Positions 1 to 9,131 of a stretch of 35,616 bases of DNA are shown here, in pieces. The stretch's first letter is position 1. Every line of letters starts with the position of its first letter. The translations under genes and the position numbers were made by a program. Where the stretch lies: assembly GCA_012839235.1 (NCBI GenBank), contig DUNS01000089.1, positions 1 to 35,616 on the forward strand, given 5' to 3'. Source of the stretch: Clostridiales bacterium. Lineage in GTDB: Bacteria; Bacillota; Clostridia; Lachnospirales; Lachnospiraceae. The notes under the pieces were generated by a model, which saw only the letters and a list, made by a program, of their open reading frames with translations, ran no database searches and was not told where the DNA came from.

Positions 1-590
1 AATTTTCCAGAAGGAATGAATACTTGATCATCACGTTCTACAGCACAGACAAGTAGCTGGCCCTTTACCATTTTATTCAAATTAATTAACAACATATTAT
101 CTAGGATGCTTTCTTCGGGAATCTGAAATTTAAGGAGCTCGACTCTCCCATTAGCGAAGGTATCAACTTTAATAGCAGTAGGGATACGAATTAATCTAGA
201 CATATCAACAGCAGTTTCTAACTCAGGGTTAATTGTCATAGAAAGTCCCATCTTTTCACGGATAAAATTAATCTCTTCGTTATATTGTAGATTCCTGACC
301 CTTGCAATTGTTTCACAGTTACCTGCCTTCTTAGCAAATAAACAACATAGTAAGTTTAGTTCGTCAGATTCTGTTACAGCTATCAAAAGACTAGCCTCTT
401 CAATTCCTGCTTCCTTAAGAACAGTGTAACTAGTTCCATTGCCAATCACACCCATAACATCAAGGTTATCGGTGATTTGGTGGATTGCAGAAGCCTTATT
501 ATCAACTACAACTATATCGTGACCTTCTCTATCTAATTCCTGTGCAATAGAATAGCCTACTTTTCCGCAACCGACAATTATTATTTTCAT
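1..590 (-). CDS. trkA: TrkA-type potassium uptake regulatory protein, 3' part cut by window edge
   Basis: Peripheral regulatory subunit of Trk/Ktr potassium channels, which binds NAD(H) or nucleotide and gates the membrane pore. I translated this frame directly: it opens at ATG 588-590 and stays open to base 1, giving about 196 residues. The N-terminus reads MKIIIVGCGKVGYSIAQEL, a Rossmann beta strand with the GxGxxG-like loop of an RCK-N domain. The acidic residue ending strand 2 is in the segment IVVVDNK. A GNGT segment and the stretch EAGIEEASLLIAVTESDELN follow, as in TrkA. The second part (from about residue 140) begins an RCK-C/TrkA-C region. AAAGGAGAT lies just upstream of the start on the minus strand. 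A TrkH-like pore would be expected to the left, outside the window. The full protein is usually about 450 residues with two RCK units, so over half is missing here. Confidence 0.9.
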   Translation of the reverse strand, partial: MKIIIVGCGKVGYSIAQELDREGHDIVVVDNKASAIHQITDNLDVMGVIGNGTSYTVLKEAGIEEASLLIAVTESDELNLLCCLFAKKAGNCETIARVRNLQYNEEINFIREKMGLSMTINPELETAVDMSRLIRIPTAIKVDTFANGRVELLKFQIPEESILDNMLLINLNKMVKGQLLVCAVERDDQVFIPSGK

Positions 591-844
591 AATACAAACA
601 ATCTCCTTTTATACTTAAAGAATATAGAGGTAATAGGAAAACGTAATATAAGTAGAGGTCTTAGAACAATTATGATTGATATGGACATGCTTATTAGCTT
701 ATTGTAGCACTTAACTAAAAATAATCTAGTACTTAATTGCCGAAAAATAATTGACCTTATTGAACCATCTATACAAATTGCGTATGAATATTTGATAATA
801 TTAAAATGGTTATTAGTTGTTTAACCCACATTCTTAATAATAGA
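591..844. other. Intergenic region between trkA and the foldase, no gene seen
   Basis: This AT-rich stretch holds the trkA ribosome-binding site next to base 604 and, beyond its right end, the foldase terminator. I found no coding frame with a ribosome-binding site. I could not assign a convincing -35/-10 pair for trkA on the minus strand. A short imperfect direct repeat, TAGCACTTAA then TAGTACTTAA, occurs near 705-735; its meaning is unknown. Confidence 0.5.
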
Positions 845-889
845 AAAATACGTTTAATAGTAATAAGACTTTACTATTAAACGTATTTT
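845..889 (-). terminator. Terminator hairpin downstream of the foldase gene
   Basis: A perfect 19-bp inverted repeat, 845-863 against 871-889 with a 7-base loop, begins about 20 bases past the foldase stop codon. Read on the minus strand it is followed by a T-run (the plus strand has AAAAA at 844-848). The stem is AT-rich but long. Confidence 0.8.
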
Positions 890-910
890 ATTCTGTTTGC
901 CAAGATCTAT

Positions 911-1999
911 TTAGTTAGCTAAAGTAATAGTTCCCATTATCAGTCTTTTAAGGGATTTATCGTTTACTTTATAATCATAATTAGCTTCAATGTCACTATA
1001 TGCGTTTGCAAATCCTTCTTCTTCTGCTTCTGTTATAGCTTCCTCTACTGCCTCATCATAGCTTTCGGTTGAAGTATTATCAACTAAACGAATAAAATAA
1101 TATCCAAGATCATCTTCTAAGATGCCAGTAAATGAACCCTTTTCGAGCCCAACGATCTTAGAGGTTAATTCTTCGGAAAATGGGCTTTCAGTTTCAATGA
1201 AACTTCTTTCACGATAGCTTAATTCTTCTTCCTCTTCAGTTATTAGTGTTGACCAATCTTCACTATCTTTGGCAATCATGGCCATCATCTCAAGTTTTTC
1301 ATAGGCTAAAGCCTTTTGATCTTCATCCATAGGAACTGTTTTGTTATCCTCATCCTTTGTTTCTGTGGAAATAAAGATATATTCGATATCATATTGACGG
1401 TAGTCTTCAAAATCAAATTCTGATTTAATTCCTTCATCATCAATATCAAGATCATCAATTATATCCTGGCGATAACGGTTAACCAAGGTTGTCTTAGATA
1501 GTACCTCAGTTAAATAATCCTCAGTAAAATTATTCTTCTTAATGGCTGCTTCCGGTATCTGTTCCTCTAGAAGGGAAGCAACATTATCAGCCACAGTAGT
1601 CCTTTCCTCATCTGTTAAAGAGTAACCATTAGCAGTGGCATCACGATATAAAATCTCTGTAAATATTGAAGAGCTAATTGCTTCCTGTAACGCCATATCC
1701 CGCGCTGTAGCACCAGTATTTTGGTCTACAACCATGTCCCAATATTGTCCACCAAACATCGAATCAAAGTAATCATAAGAGGATTCCACACCGTAAAAAT
1801 AGTAAGCCAGGTCTTCCTGATAATACTTGTCCCCTTCGATCGTTAATATTGTCCTTTTGTAAAGCTGATCAAAAAGTAAGGACCCAATCAGGGCAATAAG
1901 TAAAACAGCTGCTACGACAATCCATACCTTGGAATTGATCTTAATCTCTTTCTTTTCTTCTTTTCTTGGGTTTTTAATTATATTCTTTGTACTATTCAC
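911..1999 (-). CDS. Membrane-anchored parvulin-like peptidyl-prolyl isomerase / foldase
   Basis: Probable extracytoplasmic foldase of the PrsA/SurA type, 362 residues. The short basic N-terminus is followed by one membrane span at about residues 26-44 (VWIVVAAVLLIALIGSLLF). There is no lipobox cysteine, so it looks anchored by the span rather than by lipid as in Bacillus PrsA. The middle is helical and acidic, like a SurA-N chaperone domain. The C-terminal third contains GLEKGSFTGILEDDLGYYFI, which resembles the end of a parvulin domain (G-x-x-S-x-x-x-x-x-x-x-G-Y-x-x-I). The start is GTG 1997-1999: GGAGG lies 9 bases upstream and the sigma-A promoter at 2035-2062 would leave a longer ATG start (2062) untranscribed. 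Catalytic parvulin residues are not clear by eye, so activity is uncertain. It is divergently transcribed from the MoxR operon. Confidence 0.75.
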   Translation of the reverse strand: MNSTKNIIKNPRKEEKKEIKINSKVWIVVAAVLLIALIGSLLFDQLYKRTILTIEGDKYYQEDLAYYFYGVESSYDYFDSMFGGQYWDMVVDQNTGATARDMALQEAISSSIFTEILYRDATANGYSLTDEERTTVADNVASLLEEQIPEAAIKKNNFTEDYLTEVLSKTTLVNRYRQDIIDDLDIDDEGIKSEFDFEDYRQYDIEYIFISTETKDEDNKTVPMDEDQKALAYEKLEMMAMIAKDSEDWSTLITEEEEELSYRERSFIETESPFSEELTSKIVGLEKGSFTGILEDDLGYYFIRLVDNTSTESYDEAVEEAITEAEEEGFANAYSDIEANYDYKVNDKSLKRLIMGTITLAN

Positions 2000-2034
2000 T
2001 TGCACAAACCTCCAACATATTCTCTCTTTTATCA

Positions 2035-2062
2035 ATTCTAAACGATTCTGGGCATAAGTCAA
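2035..2062 (-). promoter_or_regulatory. Sigma-A promoter for the foldase gene
   Basis: On the minus strand, TTGACT (2057-2062), a 16-base spacer, and TAGAAT (2035-2040) match the housekeeping consensus at 5 of 6 positions in each box. The predicted transcript begins near 2028, about 30 bases before the GTG start at 1999, and this decides the start choice. Confidence 0.75.
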
Positions 2063-2108
2063 TAAAAAGAATCAGTTTTCTAAAAATGTTAATTAATTAC
2101 GGAAAATA

Positions 2109-2117
2109 TGTTATACT
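2109..2117 (+). promoter_or_regulatory. Extended -10 promoter for the MoxR operon
   Basis: TGTTATACT is an extended -10 (TGn plus TATACT at 2112-2117). The -35 region at the right distance is poor (TTAATT), which is common for extended -10 promoters. It lies 56 bases before the MoxR start and is back to back with the foldase promoter. Confidence 0.5.
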
Positions 2118-2172
2118 TTCCACAAGCAGTAAAAATTATCATAAAATAAATTATAATCAGGTAGGAAATCTT

Positions 2173-3114
2173 ATGGAAAGATATTATGTCAAAGCTGTAC
2201 AGATTATGGATGAAGTGAATAAAGTTGTTATGGGTAAAAGGGAGATAGTGGCAAAGGTTTTGGCAGCTATTTTAGCTAAGGGTCATATTTTGCTGGAGGA
2301 CAACCCAGGGGTGGGAAAGACCACCTTAGCATTAGCCTTTTCAAAGGCTATGGAATTGAATTATCACCGTCTTCAGTTTACACCAGATGTTCTTCCCTCT
2401 GATGTTGTAGGATTTAACATGATAGGGAGCGGTGACCAAGGCTACGAATATAGACCTGGTGCAATTATATGTAATTTGTTTTTGGCCGATGAGATTAACA
2501 GAACATCGCCTAAAACACAATCTGCCCTGCTAGAAGTTATGGAGGAAGGCAAAGTAACAGTTGACAGTGTGACAAGAGAAATGCCAAAACCCTTTACAGT
2601 TATAGCAACACAGAATCCTACTGGATCAGTTGGGACACAGATGTTACCCGAATCCCAATTAGATAGATTTATTATTAAATTGTCAATGGGCTATCCTGAT
2701 ACAAAGAGCGAAATTATGATATTAAAGCATAGACAAAATATTAATCCCTTGGATAATGTTATTACCGTAGCTTATCAGGAGGATATTATTACCATGCAAA
2801 GCATAGTCGAAAATGTATTTATTCATGATTCCCTTTATGAGTATATTGCCTTCATGGTGGAGCAGACAAGGAGTAATTCCCTTGTTGAATTAGGGGTAAG
2901 CCCTAGGGGCTCACTTGCGATTATGAATATGGCAAAGGCTATTGCATTTATAGATAATAGGGACTATGTAATACCTGGTGATATTCAGTATATATTTAAA
3001 GATGTAGCCGCCCATAGGATGATTTTAAAGCCTAAGGCAAGAGTAAATCAGATTGATATGGACAGCCTTCTAGATGAAATCCTTAGGATTGTTAAGCCAC
3101 CAAGAATCATCTAA
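2173..3114 (+). CDS. MoxR-family AAA+ ATPase
   Basis: MoxR ATPases act as chaperone-like AAA+ machines that mature or insert partner proteins, often with DUF58 and transglutaminase partners. The 313-residue product has Walker A DNPGVGKTT, Walker B with the sensor region FLADEINRTSPKTQ, the MoxR-typical LLEVMEEG, a sensor-1 segment VIATQNP, and LPESQLDRF. The C-terminus is an AAA lid. The start is ATG 2173 with GTAGGAAA upstream; a frame extending upstream to 1987 would overlap the divergent foldase start and both promoters. It is the first gene of a three-gene operon with the DUF58 and transglutaminase genes, a well-known arrangement whose substrate is not known here. The gap to the DUF58 gene is 74 bases. 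Confidence 0.93.
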   Translation: MERYYVKAVQIMDEVNKVVMGKREIVAKVLAAILAKGHILLEDNPGVGKTTLALAFSKAMELNYHRLQFTPDVLPSDVVGFNMIGSGDQGYEYRPGAIICNLFLADEINRTSPKTQSALLEVMEEGKVTVDSVTREMPKPFTVIATQNPTGSVGTQMLPESQLDRFIIKLSMGYPDTKSEIMILKHRQNINPLDNVITVAYQEDIITMQSIVENVFIHDSLYEYIAFMVEQTRSNSLVELGVSPRGSLAIMNMAKAIAFIDNRDYVIPGDIQYIFKDVAAHRMILKPKARVNQIDMDSLLDEILRIVKPPRII

Positions 3115-3188
3115 TAGTTTTATCTATGGAGTTCTTTAGTCCTTAATTAATCATTAACGAACATACTTGAAAGGGGCAAGTAGCTTAT

Positions 3189-4421
3189 ATGTTTTATAAC
3201 AAAATAAGGTATCTATTCCTTCTGGTTTTTCTTGGTATTATTTCGATTTTATACAATGTACATGTGGTAGGAATAATATTTATAACAGTAGTTGCCCTGC
3301 CTTTTGTTCTTTTTGTAACCCTATGTTTAATCCATAGGCTTATTAAAGCTGAACTTACCTCTACCGCCCATGTGGTTACTAAGAATGAAGAAATACCTAT
3401 TACTTTAACTCTAGATAATCCAACATTTCTTCCTATATACGCTATAAAGGTTTATATAACATATAATAATGATTTTTCCTCAAAAAAGTACCAAAAAGAG
3501 TATATGGTTGCTATTGATGGAAAAAGTAGGACTAGTATCACCTATAATTTTATGTCAGAATTTTCGGGAATTATTAATATATCTCTTAAAAAGATTCGTT
3601 GCTATGATCCCCTAAAACTTTTTTCATTAAAAAAGCGATGCAATGAACAGGTTAAAATAGCTGTATTACCTAATTTTTATGATATTGAAGAAGATATAGT
3701 TAGTAGAAAAAATAAATCCTCCATAGAAAGTGATAATTACTCAGATACGAAAAGGGGAGATGATCCATCGGAGGTGTTTGCAATTAGGGAATATAGGGAG
3801 GGAGATAGACCTTCCCAGATACACTGGAAGCTTAGTAGTAAGCAGGAGCAGCTGATGGTTAAAGAGTTTAGTGACCCTCTTAATTGCTCAATACTAATAT
3901 TTCTTGATTTCACTATTCAGAAGGGAAGGGATAGGCTTAAATATATGGATGGATTAATAGAAAGCGCCCTATCCATTTCCTACAACCTATTGATAAAAAA
4001 AGAGACCCATTATTTTTCCTGGTTTGATTCCCGCCTAGGAGCCTGTATGAGAATCAAGATATCATCGGATAAGGACTTTTATGAAGCTGCAGGAGGAATA
4101 TTGGAGGCATTACCTGTAGATGAAAATGATAATACCTTAGGTAACTATATGGCTGAGTATGGCAATGAACAATATAGTCAGATGTTTCTTATAACTGGTG
4201 AAATATCTCAGGCGATTATTGAGGAACTTACAATATTTCCTTCTTTTACCAAGCAAATGCTTTATATAGAAGGGAATAAAGTAAAAAGCCCTAGACGAGA
4301 GCCAGATATTAAGGATCAAGCTGTGGAATATATAAAGAGACTAGATGGATTAGAAATAGATCTTATTCCAATTAATATAAAAACTATGTCAAAGGATATT
4401 CAGGAGCTAAAGCTTAGCTGA
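3189..4421 (+). CDS. DUF58 domain-containing membrane protein
   Basis: The 410-residue product starts with two close membrane spans (about residues 8-25 and 28-48). A beta-rich domain follows, then the DUF58 signature near residues 195-225: DPSEVFAIREYREGDRPSQI followed by HWKLSSK. The DUF58 region is a von Willebrand A-like fold that usually pairs with a MoxR ATPase. GAAAGGGG is found upstream of the ATG. The gene lies between the MoxR ATPase and the transglutaminase, separated from the latter by 15 bases, so the three are probably co-transcribed and act together in the cell envelope. The biochemical role of DUF58 is not established. No obvious defect is seen. Confidence 0.9.
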   Translation: MFYNKIRYLFLLVFLGIISILYNVHVVGIIFITVVALPFVLFVTLCLIHRLIKAELTSTAHVVTKNEEIPITLTLDNPTFLPIYAIKVYITYNNDFSSKKYQKEYMVAIDGKSRTSITYNFMSEFSGIINISLKKIRCYDPLKLFSLKKRCNEQVKIAVLPNFYDIEEDIVSRKNKSSIESDNYSDTKRGDDPSEVFAIREYREGDRPSQIHWKLSSKQEQLMVKEFSDPLNCSILIFLDFTIQKGRDRLKYMDGLIESALSISYNLLIKKETHYFSWFDSRLGACMRIKISSDKDFYEAAGGILEALPVDENDNTLGNYMAEYGNEQYSQMFLITGEISQAIIEELTIFPSFTKQMLYIEGNKVKSPRREPDIKDQAVEYIKRLDGLEIDLIPINIKTMSKDIQELKLS

Positions 4422-4436
4422 GAAGGTTGGTGTCTT

Positions 4437-7034
4437 ATGAGCCTTAGAAAAGAAGATGGAATTATTATAGATTCAAGCATAACTATTCGGGACGATAAGG
4501 GTAATACTATACCAATCTACCTGAGAATATGTCAGTGTATAGCTATATTTCTTGGCAGTTGGTGTTTTATTGGGATCGTAATAGAGACTCTTTCTGTTCC
4601 AGCATCCCCCCTATTAATAAACCTGATAATTATATTATTTAGTTTAATATTTTACCTTTTCTTTTTCTTACCCAAATATAAAGCACTGATAACTTTAATT
4701 GCAATTGTTTTCTATGTCGCATATTGTCTTACAAAGCTTAGTAGAATTAAAAATGCATTCTATATTATAGAAAATTTGGTGATTGGGGAAATTAATGGTT
4801 ATTTCGAGACCAGCATTAGATTATATGTTGCGGATTATTCTACTGTACAGCAGGATACTACTTTGTTCATGAGTTTAATAATTATCCCTATCACCTTTAC
4901 TATGGCAGCTGCTATTATGAGTAAAAGATTTCATAATAGTATACTTTATATCTTGCTGTTACCATTAGTTACTAGCTTTGCCGTGGGTAAGGTACCATCT
5001 AGCAAGTATCTTATTATGACCTTGCTGGTATTAGTATTTCAGTCCAAGGCTCATGGACTTGAGCGAATCTGGGATTATAAGGGTCAACCCATGATATTTC
5101 AGAGGATTCATCTAAAAACAGCAGTTTTTCTTTCTACAGCGACCCTACTAGTTTTTTTGATCTTAGGGCAAGTTATTACTTTAGAAAAATACGAAGATAT
5201 AAATATGATAAAAGAAACAAAATCACATATACAGACTTATTTAAGAGAGCTATCCCTTGATACAGTGTCAGATTCGTTGACAATACTAAGAACTGGAGGA
5301 AGGGGTGGAGCATCTGGTGGGTTAAGTGAGGGACGTCTTGGTAGAGTGGATAATGTTACCTTTAACAATAGGGAACACCTTAGAGTAGTAGCTCCTGTCC
5401 CTTCAGCTATAGAAGGAATTTATCTAAAGGGTTATGTGGGAAGTATCTATACTGGTGATAGTTGGGAAGACGATTCCCCGGACATGAGAGATAGCTATAA
5501 GAAATTTCAAAATTTATCAGCTGATATATTCTCCCCTATGAATCAGGTAAGTCAACTACTTGAGCATATCAGAAGAAGAAAAAACATAATAAGTAACATC
5601 GGTCTTGTTGAAGGATCAGATGATTATAAATATCAATTTTCTAAAGGAAAAATTGATATTGAATATAAAGAAGCCAATAAGAAATTCCTCTATCTTCCCT
5701 ACTTTACAGATTATAGGTACTTGCCTATTGATGAATATAGATTAGATCTCTATGGTACACATAGGTCAAAGGGGGAGGAATATTTGGCCGATTACTATTT
5801 TAATATTTCCCTTGGACTAGGGAGTGTATCTGATAAGATTAGTTATTCAATCCCAGATAAAGAGATAGAATATATTCGAATGGAGAATTTATATGAGGAA
5901 TATGTATATGACCATTATACAAGGCTGCCTGAAGAAGGGATGGAACAATTAAAAAGAGACTTTTCTCTATATAACATTAATGAGGAATTAAATGGGGTTT
6001 CAGACAAGATATCTTATGTAAAGGATTATCTTAATTTTAATACTCAGTATTCCTTATCACCTGGTAGATTACCTGAAGGCTATGACTTTGTGGAATATTT
6101 TTTATATGACAATAAAATTGGATATTGTGCTCACTATGCATCCGCTGGTACGCTGATGCTAAGAGCTATGGGGGTCCCTGCCAGATACGTTGAGGGATAT
6201 TCAGTAGGAATAAATGATATAAATAATGATCAAAGCTTAGCCAACAATCTAATTAATGAATATTCTAATAAGGGTGATAATTCATATAGTGTTGGTCATG
6301 TTGAATTGTCAGTAAGAGATTATAACGCCCATGCCTGGGTGGAGGTTTATATTGATAATTGTGGCTGGATACCTGTGGAATTTACCCCAGGCTCAGGAAT
6401 TGAATATACAGAAGCAATAATTGAGAATATGGCGGGAATTGGGGAGGTGGAAGATAAACAGGAGAATATCATTCTGCCACCTGTTGAATCTATGGATCCC
6501 ACTCTAACTCCTAGTCCAAAGCTTAATAGTGAAGACAATGTCCTTAGCCCTAAGGATAATGTTCTTGAACAAAAAAAGCATAATGAAGCCTTAGCTACTG
6601 ATGGGGCTACCTTTAGTAAGCTACTTAGTAGGATTGGCTTGTTAATACTTGGAGTTATCATAATCTGTAGTATTACTATTATCATAGTTAAGCACAGCCA
6701 AAAAAGATATATTTTTAAAAGTAATCGTAATGAGAAGGCCTTATTCTTTTATAAAAAGATTGAGAGGTCCGTATCAGTAGGAGCAGGGCTACCAAATTTC
6801 AAGGAACGACTTGAAGATAATATAGATTACGTAAAAGATAACTTTCCCTATATTGATATTGAGGAGCTTGATAATTGTATGGAGGTTATTCTTAAGGCTA
6901 GATTTAGTCGAAAAACTATAAGTAAGGAAGAACTAAAAAGGGTAATAGGCTTATATAAATCAACCTATAATACTATCTACCTGGCTTCTAATCCCATGAA
7001 GAAAATATATCTTAAGATCTTTGTTTGGATTTGA
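4437..7034 (+). CDS. Membrane transglutaminase-like protein (TgpA-type)
   Basis: The 865-residue envelope protein has a hydrophobic N-terminal third with about six or seven spans (residues 30-245). A large extracytoplasmic region with a transglutaminase core follows. The core shows IGYCAHYASAG with C564 as candidate nucleophile, then YNAHAWVEVY with H632, then GWIPVEFTPG, where E648 stands where many members have the catalytic aspartate. A proline- and serine-rich linker near residues 680-715 holds a short duplicated segment around DNVL. It leads to a last span (about 725-750) and a cytoplasmic tail of about 110 residues. Homologues paired with MoxR and DUF58 proteins are thought to act on envelope proteins or peptidoglycan; the substrate here is unknown. 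It is the last gene of its operon. No strong terminator was seen after it. Confidence 0.9.
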   Translation: MSLRKEDGIIIDSSITIRDDKGNTIPIYLRICQCIAIFLGSWCFIGIVIETLSVPASPLLINLIIILFSLIFYLFFFLPKYKALITLIAIVFYVAYCLTKLSRIKNAFYIIENLVIGEINGYFETSIRLYVADYSTVQQDTTLFMSLIIIPITFTMAAAIMSKRFHNSILYILLLPLVTSFAVGKVPSSKYLIMTLLVLVFQSKAHGLERIWDYKGQPMIFQRIHLKTAVFLSTATLLVFLILGQVITLEKYEDINMIKETKSHIQTYLRELSLDTVSDSLTILRTGGRGGASGGLSEGRLGRVDNVTFNNREHLRVVAPVPSAIEGIYLKGYVGSIYTGDSWEDDSPDMRDSYKKFQNLSADIFSPMNQVSQLLEHIRRRKNIISNIGLVEGSDDYKYQFSKGKIDIEYKEANKKFLYLPYFTDYRYLPIDEYRLDLYGTHRSKGEEYLADYYFNISLGLGSVSDKISYSIPDKEIEYIRMENLYEEYVYDHYTRLPEEGMEQLKRDFSLYNINEELNGVSDKISYVKDYLNFNTQYSLSPGRLPEGYDFVEYFLYDNKIGYCAHYASAGTLMLRAMGVPARYVEGYSVGINDINNDQSLANNLINEYSNKGDNSYSVGHVELSVRDYNAHAWVEVYIDNCGWIPVEFTPGSGIEYTEAIIENMAGIGEVEDKQENIILPPVESMDPTLTPSPKLNSEDNVLSPKDNVLEQKKHNEALATDGATFSKLLSRIGLLILGVIIICSITIIIVKHSQKRYIFKSNRNEKALFFYKKIERSVSVGAGLPNFKERLEDNIDYVKDNFPYIDIEELDNCMEVILKARFSRKTISKEELKRVIGLYKSTYNTIYLASNPMKKIYLKIFVWI

Positions 7035-7074
7035 ATTGTATCATTCAATAATACTTCATACTTAAGGTAAATTA

Positions 7075-7083
7075 TGCTATACT
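7075..7083 (+). promoter_or_regulatory. Extended -10 promoter for the cytidylate-kinase-like gene
   Basis: TGCTATACT is an extended -10 (TATACT at 7078-7083), with TTCATA at 7055-7060 as a weak -35 (17-base spacer). It lies 65 bases before the next start and after the transglutaminase stop, so the next pair of genes is probably a separate unit. Confidence 0.5.
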
Positions 7084-7148
7084 TATACTAATATAAAGGA
7101 TTTTCCCCTCTGATTTATTCCAATAAATTAAAGAATGGAGTGTGTATC

Positions 7149-7793
7149 ATGAAAAGCATTATTACGATTAGTAGACAGTACGGAAGTGGCGGAAGAGAAA
7201 TAGGCAAAAAACTAGCAGAAAAGCTAGGAGTTCCTTACTACGATAATAAGATAATCTCTCTAGCTGCCAAGGAAAGCGGCTTTGCAGAGGCAGCATTTTA
7301 TAATGCAGAGAATAAAGCTACAAGTAGCTTTCTGTATTCCATAGCCATGGGAATGAATGTGTATGGTAATCAAGATATTGGCTTTGCTCACCTTTCTTTA
7401 GATGATCAGATATATATTGCACAGTCTAACGTAATCCGTAAGGTGGCTAAGGAAGGACCATGTGTTATTGTAGGCCGTTGCGCTGATTATGTTTTGAAGG
7501 AATTTGATAATGTGGTTAATGTATTTATATGGGCAGATTTAGATTATCGAAGAAATCGTGCCATTAATATGTATAATCTGCCTGCAGATAAGGCGGATGA
7601 TGAGATTAACAAATATGATAAACGGAGAGCAAATTATTATAATTATCATGCTACAGGTAAGTGGGGAAGGGCAGAGAACTATCATCTATCCCTAAGAAGC
7701 GATTATATTGGAATAGATAATTCAGTTGATTGTATTGTTAAATATATTGAGGATGGGGAAAGGAGCAATAGGCAACCTGATGAACTTACGTGA
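7149..7793 (+). CDS. Cytidylate kinase-like family protein
   Basis: P-loop nucleotide-kinase fold protein of 214 residues. The N-terminus ITISRQYGSGGREIGKKLAE carries the kinase loop in the GSGG form typical of this clostridial family, followed by LGVPYYDNKI. The middle has VIVGRCADYVL, and a basic lid-like region (DYRRNRAINMYNL, DKRRANYYNYHA) follows, as in cytidylate kinases. The match is to the cytidylate-kinase-like family rather than to the housekeeping Cmk, so the true phosphate acceptor is uncertain. The start is ATG 7149 with GGAG 8 bases upstream; a GTG three codons earlier is less likely. The 3' end overlaps the next gene by 14 bases, which points to translational coupling. Confidence 0.88.
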   Translation: MKSIITISRQYGSGGREIGKKLAEKLGVPYYDNKIISLAAKESGFAEAAFYNAENKATSSFLYSIAMGMNVYGNQDIGFAHLSLDDQIYIAQSNVIRKVAKEGPCVIVGRCADYVLKEFDNVVNVFIWADLDYRRNRAINMYNLPADKADDEINKYDKRRANYYNYHATGKWGRAENYHLSLRSDYIGIDNSVDCIVKYIEDGERSNRQPDELT

Positions 7794-9000
7794 TAAGCTT
7801 AATCGAAAATACTTACAAGCATCAATATATGTTATTGTGACAGCAGTTATAATATATTCCCTCAGTCTGGTGGCAAAGAATGCGCCCACAATATTGCAGA
7901 TGATTATGGAGAAGCTAAACTGGCTCCTACGGGTGATTAAACCTATTACCCTAGGATTTGTTTTTGCGTATTTGCTTGATCCTGCTGTTACATTCTTTGA
8001 AAATAAATACCGAAAAATTAAAGTATATAAATTGTTCCGTAAGTTCCATGCACCCCGTACATGGGCAGCTGTGACTACGGTATTTCTTGTAGCAATAGCA
8101 GTGGGGGGGCTTATATCTCTATTAGTATATAGTGTGACAGATCAATTAAGATTAGCTAATCTTGATGACATTATTAAGCTTGGTAATGAGTTTATTGAAA
8201 GTCTAAATAGCTTCTACTATGCTGTTTTAGAAAAGTTAGGAGAGCTTGATATTCAATCTCAACAGTTTGAAAATTACGTTACAACAGTTGTAACTTATGT
8301 ACTTGAGGCAACTTCTAATCTGGCAAAGAGTAGCATATCATCCGTAACCAATATGACTGGTTTTCTTACAACATTTTTCTTTAGCTTTTTAATAGGCTTT
8401 TATTTCATGATTGATGGTAGAATGTTCATGAGATATTCTAAGAAAATTTGTTTTGCATTATTCAATGAGAGAAAAAATCAACAAATAAGAGTCATGGTAG
8501 AAGATCTGGATGAAGTTTTTTCCGGATATATCCGTGGACAGATGTTAGATGCCCTATTTATGATGGTAGCGATTAGCATTGTCTTATCAGCAGTTGGGGT
8601 TAAGTTTGCACTTGTTATTGGAATATTTGCTGGGATTGGAAATCTAATTCCTTACTTTGGTCCAATTGTTGCATATGTATCTACTGCCTTGGTTTGTCTC
8701 ATTAATGGGGATATGAGAAAGCTACTCATTGCATTAATTGCTCTGGCTATTATACAAACTATTGATGGTAATTTCGTTGGACCTAAATTACTGAGTAAAT
8801 CTATAAAAATTCACCCTCTTATAGTTATTATTTCCCTTATTTTTGGCAGTGCTATCGGAGGTTTCCTTGGTATGCTATTAGCAGTGCCAATTGGCGCTTA
8901 TATAAAATTGGTATTTGTTCGATTTATCGATAATAAAGCTGCTAAAAGAGAAAAACAGCTACAGGAGGATGGAAGAGATAAAAGTCCTAAGTCTGAATAG
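7780..9000 (+). CDS. AI-2E family transporter
   Basis: Polytopic membrane protein of about 406 residues with roughly seven or eight spans and the layout of the AI-2E/UPF0118 family. Two N-terminal spans come first. A long helical extracytoplasmic region (about residues 110-190) follows. Then come FFFSFLIGFYFMIDG, a YIRGQMLDALFM segment, and the C-terminal spans with GIGNLIPYFGPIVA and DGNFVGPKLLSKSIKIHPL, which are family hallmarks. Members export small molecules or ions; the name comes from the E. coli autoinducer-2 exporter, and the substrate here is unknown. The start at 7780 overlaps the upstream gene by 14 bases. AAAGGAG lies 14 bases before it, which is rather far, so an in-frame ATG at 7753 remains possible. 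Confidence 0.9.
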   Translation: MNLRDKLNRKYLQASIYVIVTAVIIYSLSLVAKNAPTILQMIMEKLNWLLRVIKPITLGFVFAYLLDPAVTFFENKYRKIKVYKLFRKFHAPRTWAAVTTVFLVAIAVGGLISLLVYSVTDQLRLANLDDIIKLGNEFIESLNSFYYAVLEKLGELDIQSQQFENYVTTVVTYVLEATSNLAKSSISSVTNMTGFLTTFFFSFLIGFYFMIDGRMFMRYSKKICFALFNERKNQQIRVMVEDLDEVFSGYIRGQMLDALFMMVAISIVLSAVGVKFALVIGIFAGIGNLIPYFGPIVAYVSTALVCLINGDMRKLLIALIALAIIQTIDGNFVGPKLLSKSIKIHPLIVIISLIFGSAIGGFLGMLLAVPIGAYIKLVFVRFIDNKAAKREKQLQEDGRDKSPKSE

Positions 9001-9043
9001 GCTCAAAGTCTAAGATTGGATTTGTAATAAATGTAAGATAATT

Positions 9044-9095
9044 TTAAGAAATAAGTATTCTTAATTTAAGAAGTTTGATGTAGCATAGATATGAT
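9044..9095 (+). promoter_or_regulatory. Promoter with overlapping TTAAGAA half-sites before export cluster A
   Basis: Three alternating half-sites occur: TTAAGAA (9044-9050), TTCTTAA (9058-9064) and TTAAGAA (9066-9072), separated by 7 and 1 bases. The last half-site contains TTAAGA, a possible -35, followed after 18 bases by TATGAT (9090-9095). The arrangement looks like an operator covering a promoter. The DNA-binding protein is unknown, and the AT-rich background makes chance palindromes possible. Confidence 0.4.
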
Positions 9096-9131
9096 TGGAA
9101 TATGTTTCAAAATAGGCAGAAAGGTGTAGAT

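Noticed and set aside
2000-2062. A 21-codon N-terminal extension of the foldase from ATG 2062
   Set aside because: The sigma-A promoter and the GGAGG site lie inside it, so it would not be transcribed or translated as such.
1987-2172. A 62-codon N-terminal extension of the MoxR ATPase
   Set aside because: It overlaps the divergent foldase start and both promoters, has no MoxR-like sequence, and a good ribosome-binding site precedes ATG 2173.
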